DNA of 64,000 nucleotides from Sulfuricurvum sp. Lineage in GTDB: Bacteria > Campylobacterota > Campylobacteria > Campylobacterales > Sulfurimonadaceae. The stretch covers positions 186,001 through 250,000 of the forward strand of contig JAUYRN010000027.1 of assembly GCA_030696775.1 (NCBI GenBank), read 5' to 3'. The notes under the pieces are model-generated. The model saw only the letters and a list, made by a program, of their open reading frames with translations, did not search any database and was not told the DNA's origin. This document shows, piece after piece, positions 7,174-16,651 of the stretch (position 1 is its first letter; each line of letters opens with the position of its first letter). The translations under genes and the position numbers were made by a program.

Positions 7174-8924
7174 GTATTGTCGAAAAAAAGCTGAATAAAC
7201 GGGAACGCTACAAAGCGAAAATGATTCCGTATGATTATTACCCCCAAATTGCAACTCTTGATTTTAATGCGCTAAGCGAAGCCGATATTTTTTATCTTCA
7301 AGATTTTGGTATTTTTAATAACCCTCTGAATGAAGAAGATTTTACCCTTCGTTTGCGCATCACGGCAGGTCGTATAACCGTTCAACAACTTCACTCCATT
7401 GCGCACATTGCAAACTCTCATTCTCTTGACATCATCCTGACCGCACGTGCAGGAATACAACTGCATGGACTTACCAGCGAGAACGTATTGAGTATTTTTC
7501 ATCAAATTAACGCAACAGGCATCACCACCTGGCAAACATTTGGCGATAATGTTCGAAATATCGTGACGGATGTGTATGATGGGCTGGGAGAAACGTGCGA
7601 GATTGAGGTCTATCCCCTTATCGTGGAAATGGAACGGACTATTCTCAAGATTCCTCGTCAAGTTGGAATGTTACCACGGAGAATTTCAACCGGTATTTCT
7701 GGAAATCGAGCGAATGTTACCTCATTTTTTGCCAATGATCTCTATTTTGGGTTGGCGCAAAAAGATGGAGTTTTCGGATTTAACGTCTATATGGGCGGCA
7801 AAAATACTGAGATTGCCCACTGTGCCAATATATTCTTGCTCACGGATGAAGTCGTAGCTTTTTTTAGTGCTTTTATCGAGGCATTTAACAAACATGGTTT
7901 ACGCAACACACGCTCACAAATACGTCTTTTTTATCTCCTTGAGACGATCGGCATCGAAATGTTTAAAGAATACATTGCACAAGAGTACCAAAAAAAATGG
8001 CAAACTGCAGGGACGCTGATACTGGAAAAAAGAGAATTTTCGAAGAGTGAAAAACTGCAAGACGGGAGCTATGCTTTTTGCTATGAGAGTGATTTTGGAC
8101 ATGTAACACCCGATGAGCTTACACGAATCGCCACTTTTGCCCATATAAATGACGCAGAAGTGCGACTCACTACCCAGCAAAATATTGTCATTTTAGGGCT
8201 TTTTGAAAAAACATCCCCTTTTGAAAATCTCCCCAAAAGCGCCACAGTAATTGTGTGTGCAGGGAGCAGTTATTGCCCATTTTCGTTTTGGGATTTAAAA
8301 AATGAAGCACTTTTATTGCCTCTGGATAAAATTCAAAAGCATCGTATCCAAGTGGGTGTTTCAGGCTGCGCCAAAGGATGTGGAAGACATCAGCACTGCG
8401 ATATTGGGCTGATCGGATTGCGTACGAGCAGTTTTGGCGATGTGGATAAAGCCGCACGCATCTATTTTGGAGCACAACACTCGAATGGGATCAGTGTGGG
8501 AAGAGAGCTTTTTACGATGGTTCCCCTCGAACACATCGGTAATGTTATCGAGATGATTATCGATGAGTATGAAGCCAGTGAACAGGAGAGCTTTGAATAC
8601 TTTTCTACCCACGTCCTCAACCATTATTCGGAGGAGTTTTGTGCGTTATGGTTTTTGGCGAAACTTGATACAGGGTCAAAAATGATGTTGCACAGTTTGG
8701 ATAATACCCATTTTTACAAAATTGCTTTTTGTCGTTTTGACGCAGAAAGAAAGTTGTTGGAAGAGTCTTTTTCCGGCGAATCCTTTTTATCTCTGATTGA
8801 CAATAATTTTGAAAATGCTATACGCTCTTTGAGTAAAAAACTTTGGACGATTGGGCAAGCCGATCAAAACCTTTCTCCGCAAATCAAGAAATTAATGACT
8901 AGCAAAAAATATTGGGAGCTCTAA
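7170..8924 (+). CDS. nirA: Siroheme nitrite/sulfite reductase (ferredoxin-type nitrite reductase-like)
   Basis: 584 residues with the duplicated half-domain plan of siroheme-dependent nitrite/sulfite reductases. The [4Fe-4S]/siroheme ligands are visible as Cys363 and Cys369 (CAGSSYC) and Cys400 and Cys404 (GCAKGCGRHQHC region). The enzyme would reduce nitrite to ammonia by six electrons, probably from ferredoxin, in the cytoplasm. No flavin domain is fused. A Crp/Fnr-type box and -10 precede it, which places this assimilatory-type enzyme in the same regulon as periplasmic nitrate reductase. Sulfite as substrate cannot be excluded, but the nitrate-gene context favours nitrite. Confidence 0.8.
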   Translation: MSIVEKKLNKRERYKAKMIPYDYYPQIATLDFNALSEADIFYLQDFGIFNNPLNEEDFTLRLRITAGRITVQQLHSIAHIANSHSLDIILTARAGIQLHGLTSENVLSIFHQINATGITTWQTFGDNVRNIVTDVYDGLGETCEIEVYPLIVEMERTILKIPRQVGMLPRRISTGISGNRANVTSFFANDLYFGLAQKDGVFGFNVYMGGKNTEIAHCANIFLLTDEVVAFFSAFIEAFNKHGLRNTRSQIRLFYLLETIGIEMFKEYIAQEYQKKWQTAGTLILEKREFSKSEKLQDGSYAFCYESDFGHVTPDELTRIATFAHINDAEVRLTTQQNIVILGLFEKTSPFENLPKSATVIVCAGSSYCPFSFWDLKNEALLLPLDKIQKHRIQVGVSGCAKGCGRHQHCDIGLIGLRTSSFGDVDKAARIYFGAQHSNGISVGRELFTMVPLEHIGNVIEMIIDEYEASEQESFEYFSTHVLNHYSEEFCALWFLAKLDTGSKMMLHSLDNTHFYKIAFCRFDAERKLLEESFSGESFLSLIDNNFENAIRSLSKKLWTIGQADQNLSPQIKKLMTSKKYWEL

Positions 8925-8927
8925 ACT

Positions 8928-8969
8928 TTGATCTATATCAAATACTATCTCTTAGGCATTTGCTATTAT
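8928..8969 (+). promoter_or_regulatory. Crp/Fnr-type promoter of the response regulator gene
   Basis: TTGATCTATATCAA at 8928-8941 and TATTAT at 8964-8969, with the last base of the -10 34.5 from the box centre. The box begins four bases after the nirA stop. Confidence 0.75.
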
Positions 8970-9022
8970 GTTTGAATCTATCTAACCATCAGAACAGTCA
9001 CTAAAAATTATAAAGGAGTCCT

Positions 9023-9772
9023 GTGGCATCCATTAAAATACTTATCGTTGAAGATGATGATGTTACAGCTCTTAACTTAACTCTATCGTTGGAGGCCTTC
9101 GGATATAAGGTTGTCTCGGTCGCTAATGATAAGCACAGTGCTCAAAAAAAACTAAAAATTTACTATCCTGACATCGTACTCATCGATATAGAGTTAAAAG
9201 GCAAAAAGGAAGGAATAGAAATCGCGCAATTTATTCGCACTAAAATGCCGCTCCCTTTTATCTATCTCACCGCTCATTCTGGAAGCAATACGCTGATAAA
9301 TGCCAAGCAGACAGAGCCTTACGGCTATATAGTCAAACCTTTTGAACCACTGAATCTTCACACAACCATTCAAATGGCATTGTATCGTTTCGAAGAAGAA
9401 CAAAAAAGATTCGTCAATATCGATGAGCTAAAGCACAACAAAGAGGATCTCGAGAAACTACTCTATGTTAAAAAAAGCTCCGATAAACCTATTGTTGAAT
9501 TTGGAAAACATTATCGACATGACATTTCACTGGGAGAGACTTTTTATAAAAATCAAAAAATTTATTTGAGTAAATCAGAGAATGCTTTTATCCGATTACT
9601 GGCTGTTAATTTTGGACGTACCGTCGATTTTGAACTCGCTATGTCGTATATTTGGGAAGATGAATACGTGACTGTCAACAGTGTGCGAACTCTAGTCTGG
9701 CGTTTACGTAAAAAGCTTTCCGAAGATGTCATCAAAAATGCTTCAGGAGTCGGATACTATCTGGAGGGATAA
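9023..9772 (+). CDS. Orphan OmpR-like response regulator
   Basis: 249 residues starting at GTG 9023, four bases after AAAGGAG (9012-9018). The receiver domain has the acidic pocket IVEDDD at 8-13, the phosphoacceptor Asp55 in VLIDIELKG, a conserved Thr/Ser near 83 and Lys in YIVKPF near 105. The C-terminal 80 residues form a winged helix ending in TLVWRLRKKL and a GVGYYLEG wing, an OmpR/PhoB-type DNA-binding domain. No histidine kinase is encoded nearby. It stands between nirA and the HPP-moaA pair and has its own Crp/Fnr-type promoter, so it probably acts in nitrate/nitrite control; its signal and targets are unknown. Confidence 0.85.
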   Translation: MASIKILIVEDDDVTALNLTLSLEAFGYKVVSVANDKHSAQKKLKIYYPDIVLIDIELKGKKEGIEIAQFIRTKMPLPFIYLTAHSGSNTLINAKQTEPYGYIVKPFEPLNLHTTIQMALYRFEEEQKRFVNIDELKHNKEDLEKLLYVKKSSDKPIVEFGKHYRHDISLGETFYKNQKIYLSKSENAFIRLLAVNFGRTVDFELAMSYIWEDEYVTVNSVRTLVWRLRKKLSEDVIKNASGVGYYLEG

Positions 9773-9779
9773 GGAACTT

Positions 9780-10259
9780 TCATAAAAGCATTTTTTTAAT
9801 TTTATCAATGCTTATGGCAATAATAATAAGTGCAATCAGCCCAATAAAAAGAGGCTCAAGTAAATAAAAGGTCAAATGTCCTTGTGTCACAATTAAAAAG
9901 TTTGCACCGGCAGGAGGATGAATCGTCTTAGTCAAATGCATTAGCATAATTGTTACTCCCAATCCTGTACCAATCCAAAGCCATCCCCCATTTGTATACA
10001 CAAGGATAATTGAACCAAGCAGTGTTGCAATGAAATAACCGCCAAAAATATTCCATGACTTCGAAAAAGGGCTGTTAGGTGCACTAAAAAGAAGTACTGC
10101 TGTCGCCCCAAACGGAGCAATGATCATCATTGTATCGGCTTTTTGTGCAATCAAACCAATAAGAGAGAGTCCGATAAACGCCCCTATTCCCGCAATAATA
10201 CTCTCAATAAGATTTGAGAATCTCTCTTTAGCTATTTGATGTATTTCTTGTTTTTTCAT
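9780..10259 (-). CDS. HPP-family membrane protein, candidate nitrite transporter
   Basis: 159 residues with four or more transmembrane helices and the family motif HPPAGANF (within TIHPPAGANF). APFGATAVLLFS is a second conserved block. HPP proteins of cyanobacteria and plastids have been linked to nitrite transport. Here the gene overlaps moaA by four bases (ATGA) and lies beside the nitrite reductase and nap genes, which fits nitrite movement from periplasm to cytoplasm. That role is inferred from family and context. It probably shares the moaA promoter. Confidence 0.75.
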   Translation of the reverse strand: MKKQEIHQIAKERFSNLIESIIAGIGAFIGLSLIGLIAQKADTMMIIAPFGATAVLLFSAPNSPFSKSWNIFGGYFIATLLGSIILVYTNGGWLWIGTGLGVTIMLMHLTKTIHPPAGANFLIVTQGHLTFYLLEPLFIGLIALIIIAISIDKIKKMLL

Positions 10260-11221
10260 CCTCCCGTTCGATAAAACGCACGCGAGGAAATTTCCACGTT
10301 TTCGATTCCCCAGAGATTTTTTTCGGGCTTGTTATCGACCACTTCGGCTAACATTTTATAAGCCTCTTGAGTATCACCGTTACGGATTGCTTCTTTGATG
10401 TTTTTTGCCCCCTCGAAATATAAACACCCGATCAAATCCCCCTCTGCACTCAGACGAAGACGGTCGCAGGTTGCACAAAAATCATGACGATGGGGCTCAA
10501 TCGTTCCGAAGCGATACCCCTTGGAGGTTTCATACAAATTTGCGGGACCGCTTTTTTCGTTGACGATACGAGAAAATGAGTGTGTCTTAGAGAGCTCTGA
10601 GAGTAGTTCAAAGCTTGCAAGCCCTTTTATCCCATCGGAGGCATGAATGTTTTCCATGTATTCAATGTAGCGTATTTGAGCACCGATATTTTGGGCGTAT
10701 TCGAACAAAGACCCTATTTCGTGATCGTTGATTCCGCGTAAAATAACGCTGTTGATTTTGACGGATAATCCTGCATCTATTGCGGCATCTATCCCTTTTA
10801 ATACGGATTCAAGAACATCTTTTTGGGCGATATAATGAAGTGTCTCTTTTTCCAGCGAGTCAAGTGAAATATTGACCCGTTTTAAGCCTGCCCTTTTGAG
10901 CCTTTGGGCCATTGCAGGAAGTAAAAATCCATTGGTCGTAAGCCCAATATCGACTTCAGGTGCATAGGTGTGAATCATAGCAATCAACTCATCAAGATTT
11001 TCCCGTGTGGTCGGCTCTCCGCCTGTAATACGGATTTTACGAATACCGCTGTCAATACTGATTTTGATAAAGGAAAAAAGCTCTTCGTAACTAAGAAGAT
11101 TTTCTTTTGGCACCCAGCTAAAGGGCTTTTCGGCCATGCAGTAACGACATCGAAAATTGCATCGCTCGGTGACGGATACACGTAAATAATTTACTTCACG
11201 ATTAAAACTGTCTATCAACAT
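10256..11221 (-). CDS. moaA: GTP 3',8-cyclase MoaA (molybdenum cofactor synthesis)
   Basis: About 321 residues. The radical-SAM cluster motif CNFRCRYC follows the typical MoaA opening MLIDSFNREVNYLRVSVTE. The C-terminal cluster cysteines are in CATCDRLRLS and GDLIGC, and the protein ends in GG as MoaA proteins do. It makes the first intermediate of molybdopterin, needed by NapA. I prefer ATG 11221 to the in-frame ATG 11239: AAGG precedes 11221, the family start fits, and a -10-like TACCAT (complement of 11253-11258) puts the transcript start only a few bases before 11239. Coupled to the downstream HPP gene. Confidence 0.92.
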   Translation of the reverse strand: MLIDSFNREVNYLRVSVTERCNFRCRYCMAEKPFSWVPKENLLSYEELFSFIKISIDSGIRKIRITGGEPTTRENLDELIAMIHTYAPEVDIGLTTNGFLLPAMAQRLKRAGLKRVNISLDSLEKETLHYIAQKDVLESVLKGIDAAIDAGLSVKINSVILRGINDHEIGSLFEYAQNIGAQIRYIEYMENIHASDGIKGLASFELLSELSKTHSFSRIVNEKSGPANLYETSKGYRFGTIEPHRHDFCATCDRLRLSAEGDLIGCLYFEGAKNIKEAIRNGDTQEAYKMLAEVVDNKPEKNLWGIENVEISSRAFYRTGG

Positions 11222-11252
11222 TGGGTCAGCCTTCTTCATTTATACTTGGCTT

Positions 11253-11322
11253 ATGGTAGCTTATCTTCAAATGGATGTTCTTGATTTATGTCAATTCGAA
11301 TGATAGAGGTGTGTGCTATCAT
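11253..11322. promoter_or_regulatory. Divergent promoter pair sharing one Crp/Fnr-type box
   Basis: TTGATTTATGTCAA at 11281-11294 lies between moaA (minus) and the Crp/Fnr regulator (plus). On the plus strand TATCAT ends at 11322, 34.5 from the box centre; on the minus strand TACCAT (complement of 11253-11258) lies at the same distance. One dimer could serve both directions and make the regulator autoregulated. Confidence 0.65.
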
Positions 11323-11357
11323 TTAAAATAGATTATTACGTAAGGAATACTCCATTG

Positions 11358-12005
11358 ATGTTGGAACAACTTGATTTTTTTAAAGGATGTGATCCGCAAA
11401 AACTATCCCCATTATCCATTAATACAAAAATAAAAAATTATGAAGCATCAGATATATTAGTCTATGAAGATGATGATATTAATCGTGTTTATTTTCTCCT
11501 CGAGGGAGAAGTGAAGTTTTATAAAGTGGATCGATTTGACAACGAAGTTTTTTTGTATACATTAAAGGATCAAGCATTACTGACCAATATCGGTTCACTT
11601 GATTGTGATCGTATCAGTTGTTTTAGCAATGTTGAGTTTCTCTCCCACAGCCGCGTGATGTCGTGTGATTTAAAAGCTTTTAATGAAGTTGTAAAAAATG
11701 ACAATACGTTACTGATTCGATTAGTGAATCTTCTCGCGAATCAAAAACAAATGATCGATTGTATGGTAACGATGGGAATGGTGCATGATGTCACCGCGAA
11801 AGTTGCTAAAATGCTGCACGGAAATCTTGATCTTTATAACAGTCTGAAAAAACAAGAAATATCCTATCGTCTTAATATTCAACCCGCTACGCTTTCGCGT
11901 GTATTGGCTAAATTTATCCGTAAAGGAATTATCATCGAAGAAGATCATAAAACACTAATTCTCTTACCAGATGAGTTAGCATACTATTTTACGGAGGGGC
12001 TATAA
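11358..12005 (+). CDS. Crp/Fnr-family transcriptional regulator
   Basis: 215 residues from ATG 11358 (AAGGAA ten bases upstream; a TTG at 11355 is also possible). The N-terminal cyclic-nucleotide-binding-like barrel (DINRVYFLLEGEVKFYKVD) is followed by a dimer helix and a Crp-type HTH (ISYRLNIQPATLSRVLAKF). No N-terminal four-cysteine Fe-S motif like that of FNR is present, so it is more like the NssR/DNR or Crp branches, which sense NO or related signals. It is preceded by a TTGA-N6-TCAA box and overlaps the next gene by one base (TAATG). It is the best candidate to bind the eight boxes in this window. Confidence 0.88.
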   Translation: MLEQLDFFKGCDPQKLSPLSINTKIKNYEASDILVYEDDDINRVYFLLEGEVKFYKVDRFDNEVFLYTLKDQALLTNIGSLDCDRISCFSNVEFLSHSRVMSCDLKAFNEVVKNDNTLLIRLVNLLANQKQMIDCMVTMGMVHDVTAKVAKMLHGNLDLYNSLKKQEISYRLNIQPATLSRVLAKFIRKGIIIEEDHKTLILLPDELAYYFTEGL

Positions 12006-12904
12006 TGCAATCCATATCTACTAAAATTCGTTGGATCGTTCTCATTCTCTCAATCAATCTAATCACCATTATTATGGTCGATATTTGGCTCAATTCATCT
12101 CAAAAACTCGATGCCAAAGTGATCAATACCGCCGGAAAGCAGCGAATGCTTTCCCAGCGTACCGTTTTGGAACTTCACCGTTTATTAGTAGATGAAGATG
12201 GAGCATATGAGCGGCTGCAAAGTGCACGAGAAGAATTTGATCGCAATTTCAAACAGCTTAGTGCAACTACTTCAGACTATCAGGCATTTAAAAACGACAA
12301 AATTGAAACAACCATGAAGGAAGTACATTCTCACTGGAATCAAATGGGAGAATTGATCGATCATTATTTGCAAGGGGATCATAACTTGTATGATCTTAAA
12401 ACCATTTATGATAATGGAGATCAAACGCTCAAGCTCATGGACAAAGCGGTCAATCAATACGAAGAATCGATGATGGAACAGCGGATATTAGCACACCGTA
12501 TCCAAATCACCCTTGCTATTATCTCTTTTGGAATTATCCTTTATATGGCACGTACAACGTTACAGATACAGCGTAATTTTGAAACCTTCTTAAATCATAC
12601 ACAAGCAATTAGTGGAGCAAAAAATATCGAATGCAAAGGAAATGAACTTGATATTGCCTGTTCTCATATTGAGCATTTTTTACGTAATGTCGAAGAAGCA
12701 CTTCAAAGTGCGACAGATGCAGTAGAAAAAAGTGAGGCAGCAACGTCCGGACTTTATGGTGGTACACCCGAAGCGAAAAACCTGCTCGAACAAAGTGAAG
12801 ATGTTATGATTCAAGTAGGCGAAGAGCTCCATCAAACTTCCACTCGACTTAAAAAACTCAAAAGCAATCTTGAAAAAACCAAAGCAATGAAATATCCTTT
12901 TTAA
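12005..12904 (+). CDS. Membrane sensor with PilJ/NarX-like type IV pili domain, no kinase
   Basis: 299 residues. A transmembrane helix at 9-28, a periplasmic four-helix segment and a second helix near 164-184 frame the sensor. The helix INTAGKQRMLSQRT near residues 40-53 matches the PilJ N-terminal / NarX P-box type pattern, which binds nitrate or nitrite in NarX. The cytoplasmic tail of about 110 residues looks coiled-coil and lacks a histidine kinase, GGDEF or MCP signalling domain. The ATG overlaps the stop of the Crp/Fnr regulator (TAATG). A partner role for that regulator or for the orphan response regulator is inference. Confidence 0.8.
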   Translation: MQSISTKIRWIVLILSINLITIIMVDIWLNSSQKLDAKVINTAGKQRMLSQRTVLELHRLLVDEDGAYERLQSAREEFDRNFKQLSATTSDYQAFKNDKIETTMKEVHSHWNQMGELIDHYLQGDHNLYDLKTIYDNGDQTLKLMDKAVNQYEESMMEQRILAHRIQITLAIISFGIILYMARTTLQIQRNFETFLNHTQAISGAKNIECKGNELDIACSHIEHFLRNVEEALQSATDAVEKSEAATSGLYGGTPEAKNLLEQSEDVMIQVGEELHQTSTRLKKLKSNLEKTKAMKYPF

Positions 12905-12923
12905 ATTTTATTTTCACCATTTC

Positions 12924-12965
12924 TTGACTTAAGTCAAAACCTTTTTTCTTCAATTACTTTATAAT
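12924..12965 (+). promoter_or_regulatory. Crp/Fnr-type promoter of the nap operon
   Basis: TTGACTTAAGTCAA at 12924-12937 is a perfect palindrome. A consensus TATAAT at 12960-12965 ends 34.5 from the box centre. The predicted transcript would have a leader of roughly 85 bases before napA. Confidence 0.85.
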
Positions 12966-13058
12966 ATTTGAAGTGCATGAGTTATTTCATAGCATCAGGA
13001 AAACTTAAGGAGTTCGTCCATTTTGGAACGAACAAGTGATTCCACTAAGGGGGCTTTT

Positions 13059-15848
13059 ATGTCATTGGATAGAAGAGAATTTTTAAAAAGTGCAGCAGCA
13101 GCGTCTGCCGCAACAGCAATAGGAATGGCAGTTCCTGCTTCAGTCGAAGCAGCGGCAGTTCAAGGTCAGGCAGGATGGCGTTGGGATAAAGCGGCATGCC
13201 GTTTTTGCGGAACAGGATGCGGTATCATGATGGCAACCAAAGACGATCGTATCGTCGCAGTCAAAGGTGATCCATTGGCTCCGGTTAATCGTGGTCTTAA
13301 CTGTATCAAAGGATACTTTAACGCCAAAATCATGTACGGTGCGGATCGTCTTACTCAGCCGTTGTTGCGTATGAACGATAAAGGCCAGTTTGATAAGCAG
13401 GGTAAATTCAAACCTGTCAGCTGGAAACGTGCTTTTGATGAGATGGAAATTCACATCAAATCAGCTCTTAAAGAAAAAGGACCTACCGGCATCGCGATGT
13501 TCAGCTCAGGTCAGCAAACGGCGATGGAAGGTCACGCAGCACTCAAGCTAATGAAAGCGGGATTCCGTACCAACAACATCGATCCTAATGCACGTCTTTG
13601 TATGGCATCTGCTGTTACTGGATTCATGAACGTTTTTGGAGCGGATGAACCATCAGGCTGTTATGAGGACATTGAACTGGCTGAAACGATTGTTGCGTTT
13701 GGTTCAAATATGGCGGAAATGCACCCTATCCTCTGGTCACGTGTCAGTGATCGTAAACTTAGTAATCCTGATAAAGTACAAGTTGTTGTTCTATCGACCT
13801 ACAAACATCGTACGATGGACTTAGCGGATGTCGAAATCATCTTCAAGCCTAATACCGATTTGGCGATTTGGAACTACATCGCTCGTGAGATTGTTTACAA
13901 TCACCCTGAAGCTATGGACAAAGAGTTCTTAGATAAAAATATCGTATTTGCAACTGGTCCCGTGGACATCGGATACGGGCTTCGTGAAGATATTCACCAC
14001 CCTAAATATGGGGCGAAAGAGCTCGATACCGCAGCCAAACAAAAATCTAAAGTTCTAACTGCCGATGAGGGAGTCAGTCTTGGATATTTAGGCTACAAAG
14101 AGGGCGATACATTGGAGATGAAAAATACCAATGATGCGAACAAACATTGGAAAATCACCTTTGAAGAGTTCAAAAAAGGTCTTGCTCCCTATACCCTCGA
14201 TTATGTTGCACACGTTTCCAAAGGTGATGCAGATGAGAGCATGGAAAGCTACAAAGCAAAACTTAAAAAAATGGCCGATCTTTATATCGAGAAAAAACGC
14301 AAATGTTTGACATTCTGGACGATGGGCTTTAATCAGCATACACGTGGAACATGGGTTAATGAACAAGCTTACATGGTGCATTTCCTACTGGGTAAACAAG
14401 CCAAACCGGGTAATGGTGCATTCTCGCTCACAGGTCAACCATCCGCGTGTGGAACAGCTCGTGAAGTAGGAACATTCAGTCACCGACTTCCTGCGGACAT
14501 GGTCGTTATGAACCCTGCTCACCGTAAAATGGCAGAAGGTATCTGGGCACTTCCTGATGGAACGATTAATCCAAAAGCAGGATCGCACTTTACTCAGATC
14601 CACCGTGATCTCGAAGATGGCAAGGTGAAATTTGCATGGGTAAGTGTTTGTAATCCGTATCAAGATACCGGTAATGCAGATCACTGGATTAAAGCAGCTC
14701 GAAACATGGACAACTTTATCGTAACGTCCGATGGTTATCCGGGAATTTCAGCAAAAGTATCCGATTTGATTTTACCAAGTGCGATGATGTATGAGAAATG
14801 GGGAGCATACGGTAATGCAGAACGCCGAACACAACACTGGCGTCAGCAAGTCACTCCAATGGGTGATTCGATGTCCGATACGTGGCAGTTTGTAGAGCTT
14901 TCTAAACGCTTTACGATCAAAGAAGTATGGGGAGCACAACCTATCCCAGGACTTGATGGCGGATTACCTGATGTTATGGGTAAAGCCAAAGCAATGGGAT
15001 ACAACGATAACTCAACCTTGTACGATGTCCTTTTTGGCAATGCACGGGCAAAAGCATTTAAATGGCCTGATCCAGTTGGCAAAGGGTATCAAAACTCTGA
15101 AGTTGAAGGCGACAAACGTAATGTTATCGGAAGCGATGGCAAACCGTTCAAAGGATATGGCTTCTTTATCCAAAAATATCTTTGGGAAGAGTATCGTAAA
15201 TTTGGTGACGGGCATGGACATGACTACGCCGATTTCGATACCTACCACCGTGTACGCGGACTAAAATGGCCGGTTGTAGATGGTAAAGAGACGTTCTGGC
15301 GTTACAACGCGAAATACGATCCGTATGCGAAAAAAGCAAACAACGGAGCATTCGCATTCTACGGCCATGCGTTCAAAGACATTCCAACCGGAAATCTTAA
15401 AGGAGTTACGAACAGTGCGAAAGTGAATTTGGATAACAAAGCCAAAATTTTCTTCCGTCCGTATATGGAACCAACCGAAGTACCGGATAAAAACTATGAC
15501 ATTTGGCTTTGTACCGGTCGTGTACTCGAGCACTGGCATAGCGGTACCATGACGATGCGTGTTCCTGAGCTTTATCGTGCGGTTCCAGAGGCATTGTGTT
15601 ATATGCATCCTGCCGATGCTGAAAAACGCGGAGTAAAGCGTGGCGAGATGGTGTGGGTAGAATCACGCCGTGGTAAAGTAAAAGCACACGTCGAAACCCG
15701 TGGTCGTAACCGTCCTCCAAAAGGGTTGGTATTTGTCCCATGGTTTGATGAAAAAGTATTTATCAACAAAGTATGTTTGGATCACACGTGTCCGATTTCT
15801 AAACAAATCGACCACAAAAAATGTGCTGTAAAAATCTATAAAGCGTAA
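13059..15848 (+). CDS. napA: Periplasmic nitrate reductase catalytic subunit NapA
   Basis: 929 residues, the size of epsilonproteobacterial NapA. A twin-arginine signal peptide ([13 protein letters not shown]) opens the protein; ATG 13059 is preceded by AAGGGGG and is preferred to an upstream TTG. The [4Fe-4S] cluster binds through CRFCGTGC and the later Cys in LNCIKGY. The molybdenum ligand Cys is in [10 protein letters not shown]-terminal molybdopterin-binding segments ([14 protein letters not shown]) are intact. It reduces nitrate to nitrite in the periplasm, with NapB and the NapGH quinol dehydrogenase. Its stop shares a base with the napG start (TAATG). Confidence 0.97.
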   Translation: MSLDRREFLKSAAAASAATAIGMAVPASVEAAAVQGQAGWRWDKAACRFCGTGCGIMMATKDDRIVAVKGDPLAPVNRGLNCIKGYFNAKIMYGADRLTQPLLRMNDKGQFDKQGKFKPVSWKRAFDEMEIHIKSALKEKGPTGIAMFSSGQQTAMEGHAALKLMKAGFRTNNIDPNARLCMASAVTGFMNVFGADEPSGCYEDIELAETIVAFGSNMAEMHPILWSRVSDRKLSNPDKVQVVVLSTYKHRTMDLADVEIIFKPNTDLAIWNYIAREIVYNHPEAMDKEFLDKNIVFATGPVDIGYGLREDIHHPKYGAKELDTAAKQKSKVLTADEGVSLGYLGYKEGDTLEMKNTNDANKHWKITFEEFKKGLAPYTLDYVAHVSKGDADESMESYKAKLKKMADLYIEKKRKCLTFWTMGFNQHTRGTWVNEQAYMVHFLLGKQAKPGNGAFSLTGQPSACGTAREVGTFSHRLPADMVVMNPAHRKMAEGIWALPDGTINPKAGSHFTQIHRDLEDGKVKFAWVSVCNPYQDTGNADHWIKAARNMDNFIVTSDGYPGISAKVSDLILPSAMMYEKWGAYGNAERRTQHWRQQVTPMGDSMSDTWQFVELSKRFTIKEVWGAQPIPGLDGGLPDVMGKAKAMGYNDNSTLYDVLFGNARAKAFKWPDPVGKGYQNSEVEGDKRNVIGSDGKPFKGYGFFIQKYLWEEYRKFGDGHGHDYADFDTYHRVRGLKWPVVDGKETFWRYNAKYDPYAKKANNGAFAFYGHAFKDIPTGNLKGVTNSAKVNLDNKAKIFFRPYMEPTEVPDKNYDIWLCTGRVLEHWHSGTMTMRVPELYRAVPEALCYMHPADAEKRGVKRGEMVWVESRRGKVKAHVETRGRNRPPKGLVFVPWFDEKVFINKVCLDHTCPISKQIDHKKCAVKIYKA

Positions 15849-16651
15849 TGACTATGAGTACTAAAACTCCTAATGATCGTCGCCGTTTTCTCCTCTCTAT
15901 TGCGAGAGGAATTGGGTTGAGTGCGATGGGGGCTTTGGTCTGGAGTGCCTATGTGGGTGAAGTAAAAGCAGCGCCTCTGGTTTTGCGTCCTCCGGGAGCG
16001 CTGGATGAAGCGGAGTTTATCAAAAACTGTATCAAGTGCGGTTTGTGTGTGGAAGCGTGTCCGTATGACACTCTGATATTAGCGCGTCCAGGGGACAATC
16101 TCCCCATCGGGACACCGTTCTTTACCCCACGATCTGTGCCTTGTTATATGTGTACGGATATTCCTTGTGTACCGGTGTGCCCTAGCGGTGCATTGAACGA
16201 ACCCTCCGTAAGCAGCTATGTGAAAAGCAAAGCCGTTTTGGACATCAATAAATCGCGTATGGGTTTAGCGGTGGTCGATGAGAGTTCGTGTATCGCCGTG
16301 TGGGGAATCCAGTGTGATGCGTGCTACCGTGCGTGTCCGCTTTTAGGCGAAGCCATTACCATCGAAACGTCCAAAAATGAACGCACAGGGAAGCATGCAT
16401 TTTTAAAACCCGTTGTGCATGCAGATGTGTGTACAGGATGCGGAATGTGTGAGCATGCATGTGTTACTGAAATCGCCGCTATCCATATCTTCCCCAGAGC
16501 ATTAGCCATGGGGAAAGTGGGAGACCACTATATAAAAGGGTGGGATAAAACGGACGAAAAACGGTTAGAAGGAGCTTCAATAGAGGTGACTAAAACCAAA
16601 ATAAGCGAAAAAAGTGCGCTTGATTCGCTCAATGACGAAGGAGGATTATGA
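15848..16651 (+). CDS. napG: NapG, Tat-exported ferredoxin-type quinol dehydrogenase subunit
   Basis: 267 residues. A twin-arginine signal (NDRRRFLLSIARGIG) directs it to the periplasmic face of the membrane. Four cysteine clusters can be seen: CIKCGLCVEACP, CYMCTDIPCVPVCP, CIAVWGIQCDACYRACP and CTGCGMCEHACV, so four [4Fe-4S] centres are expected. With NapH it takes electrons from menaquinol to NapB, replacing NapC, which is absent here. An ATG at 15854 is an alternative start. The end overlaps napH by ATGA. Confidence 0.95.
   Translation: MTMSTKTPNDRRRFLLSIARGIGLSAMGALVWSAYVGEVKAAPLVLRPPGALDEAEFIKNCIKCGLCVEACPYDTLILARPGDNLPIGTPFFTPRSVPCYMCTDIPCVPVCPSGALNEPSVSSYVKSKAVLDINKSRMGLAVVDESSCIAVWGIQCDACYRACPLLGEAITIETSKNERTGKHAFLKPVVHADVCTGCGMCEHACVTEIAAIHIFPRALAMGKVGDHYIKGWDKTDEKRLEGASIEVTKTKISEKSALDSLNDEGGL

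Noticed and set aside
12005-12904. Histidine kinase or chemotaxis receptor
   Set aside because: The tail has no H-box, ATP-binding motifs or MCP hairpin signature and is too short for either.
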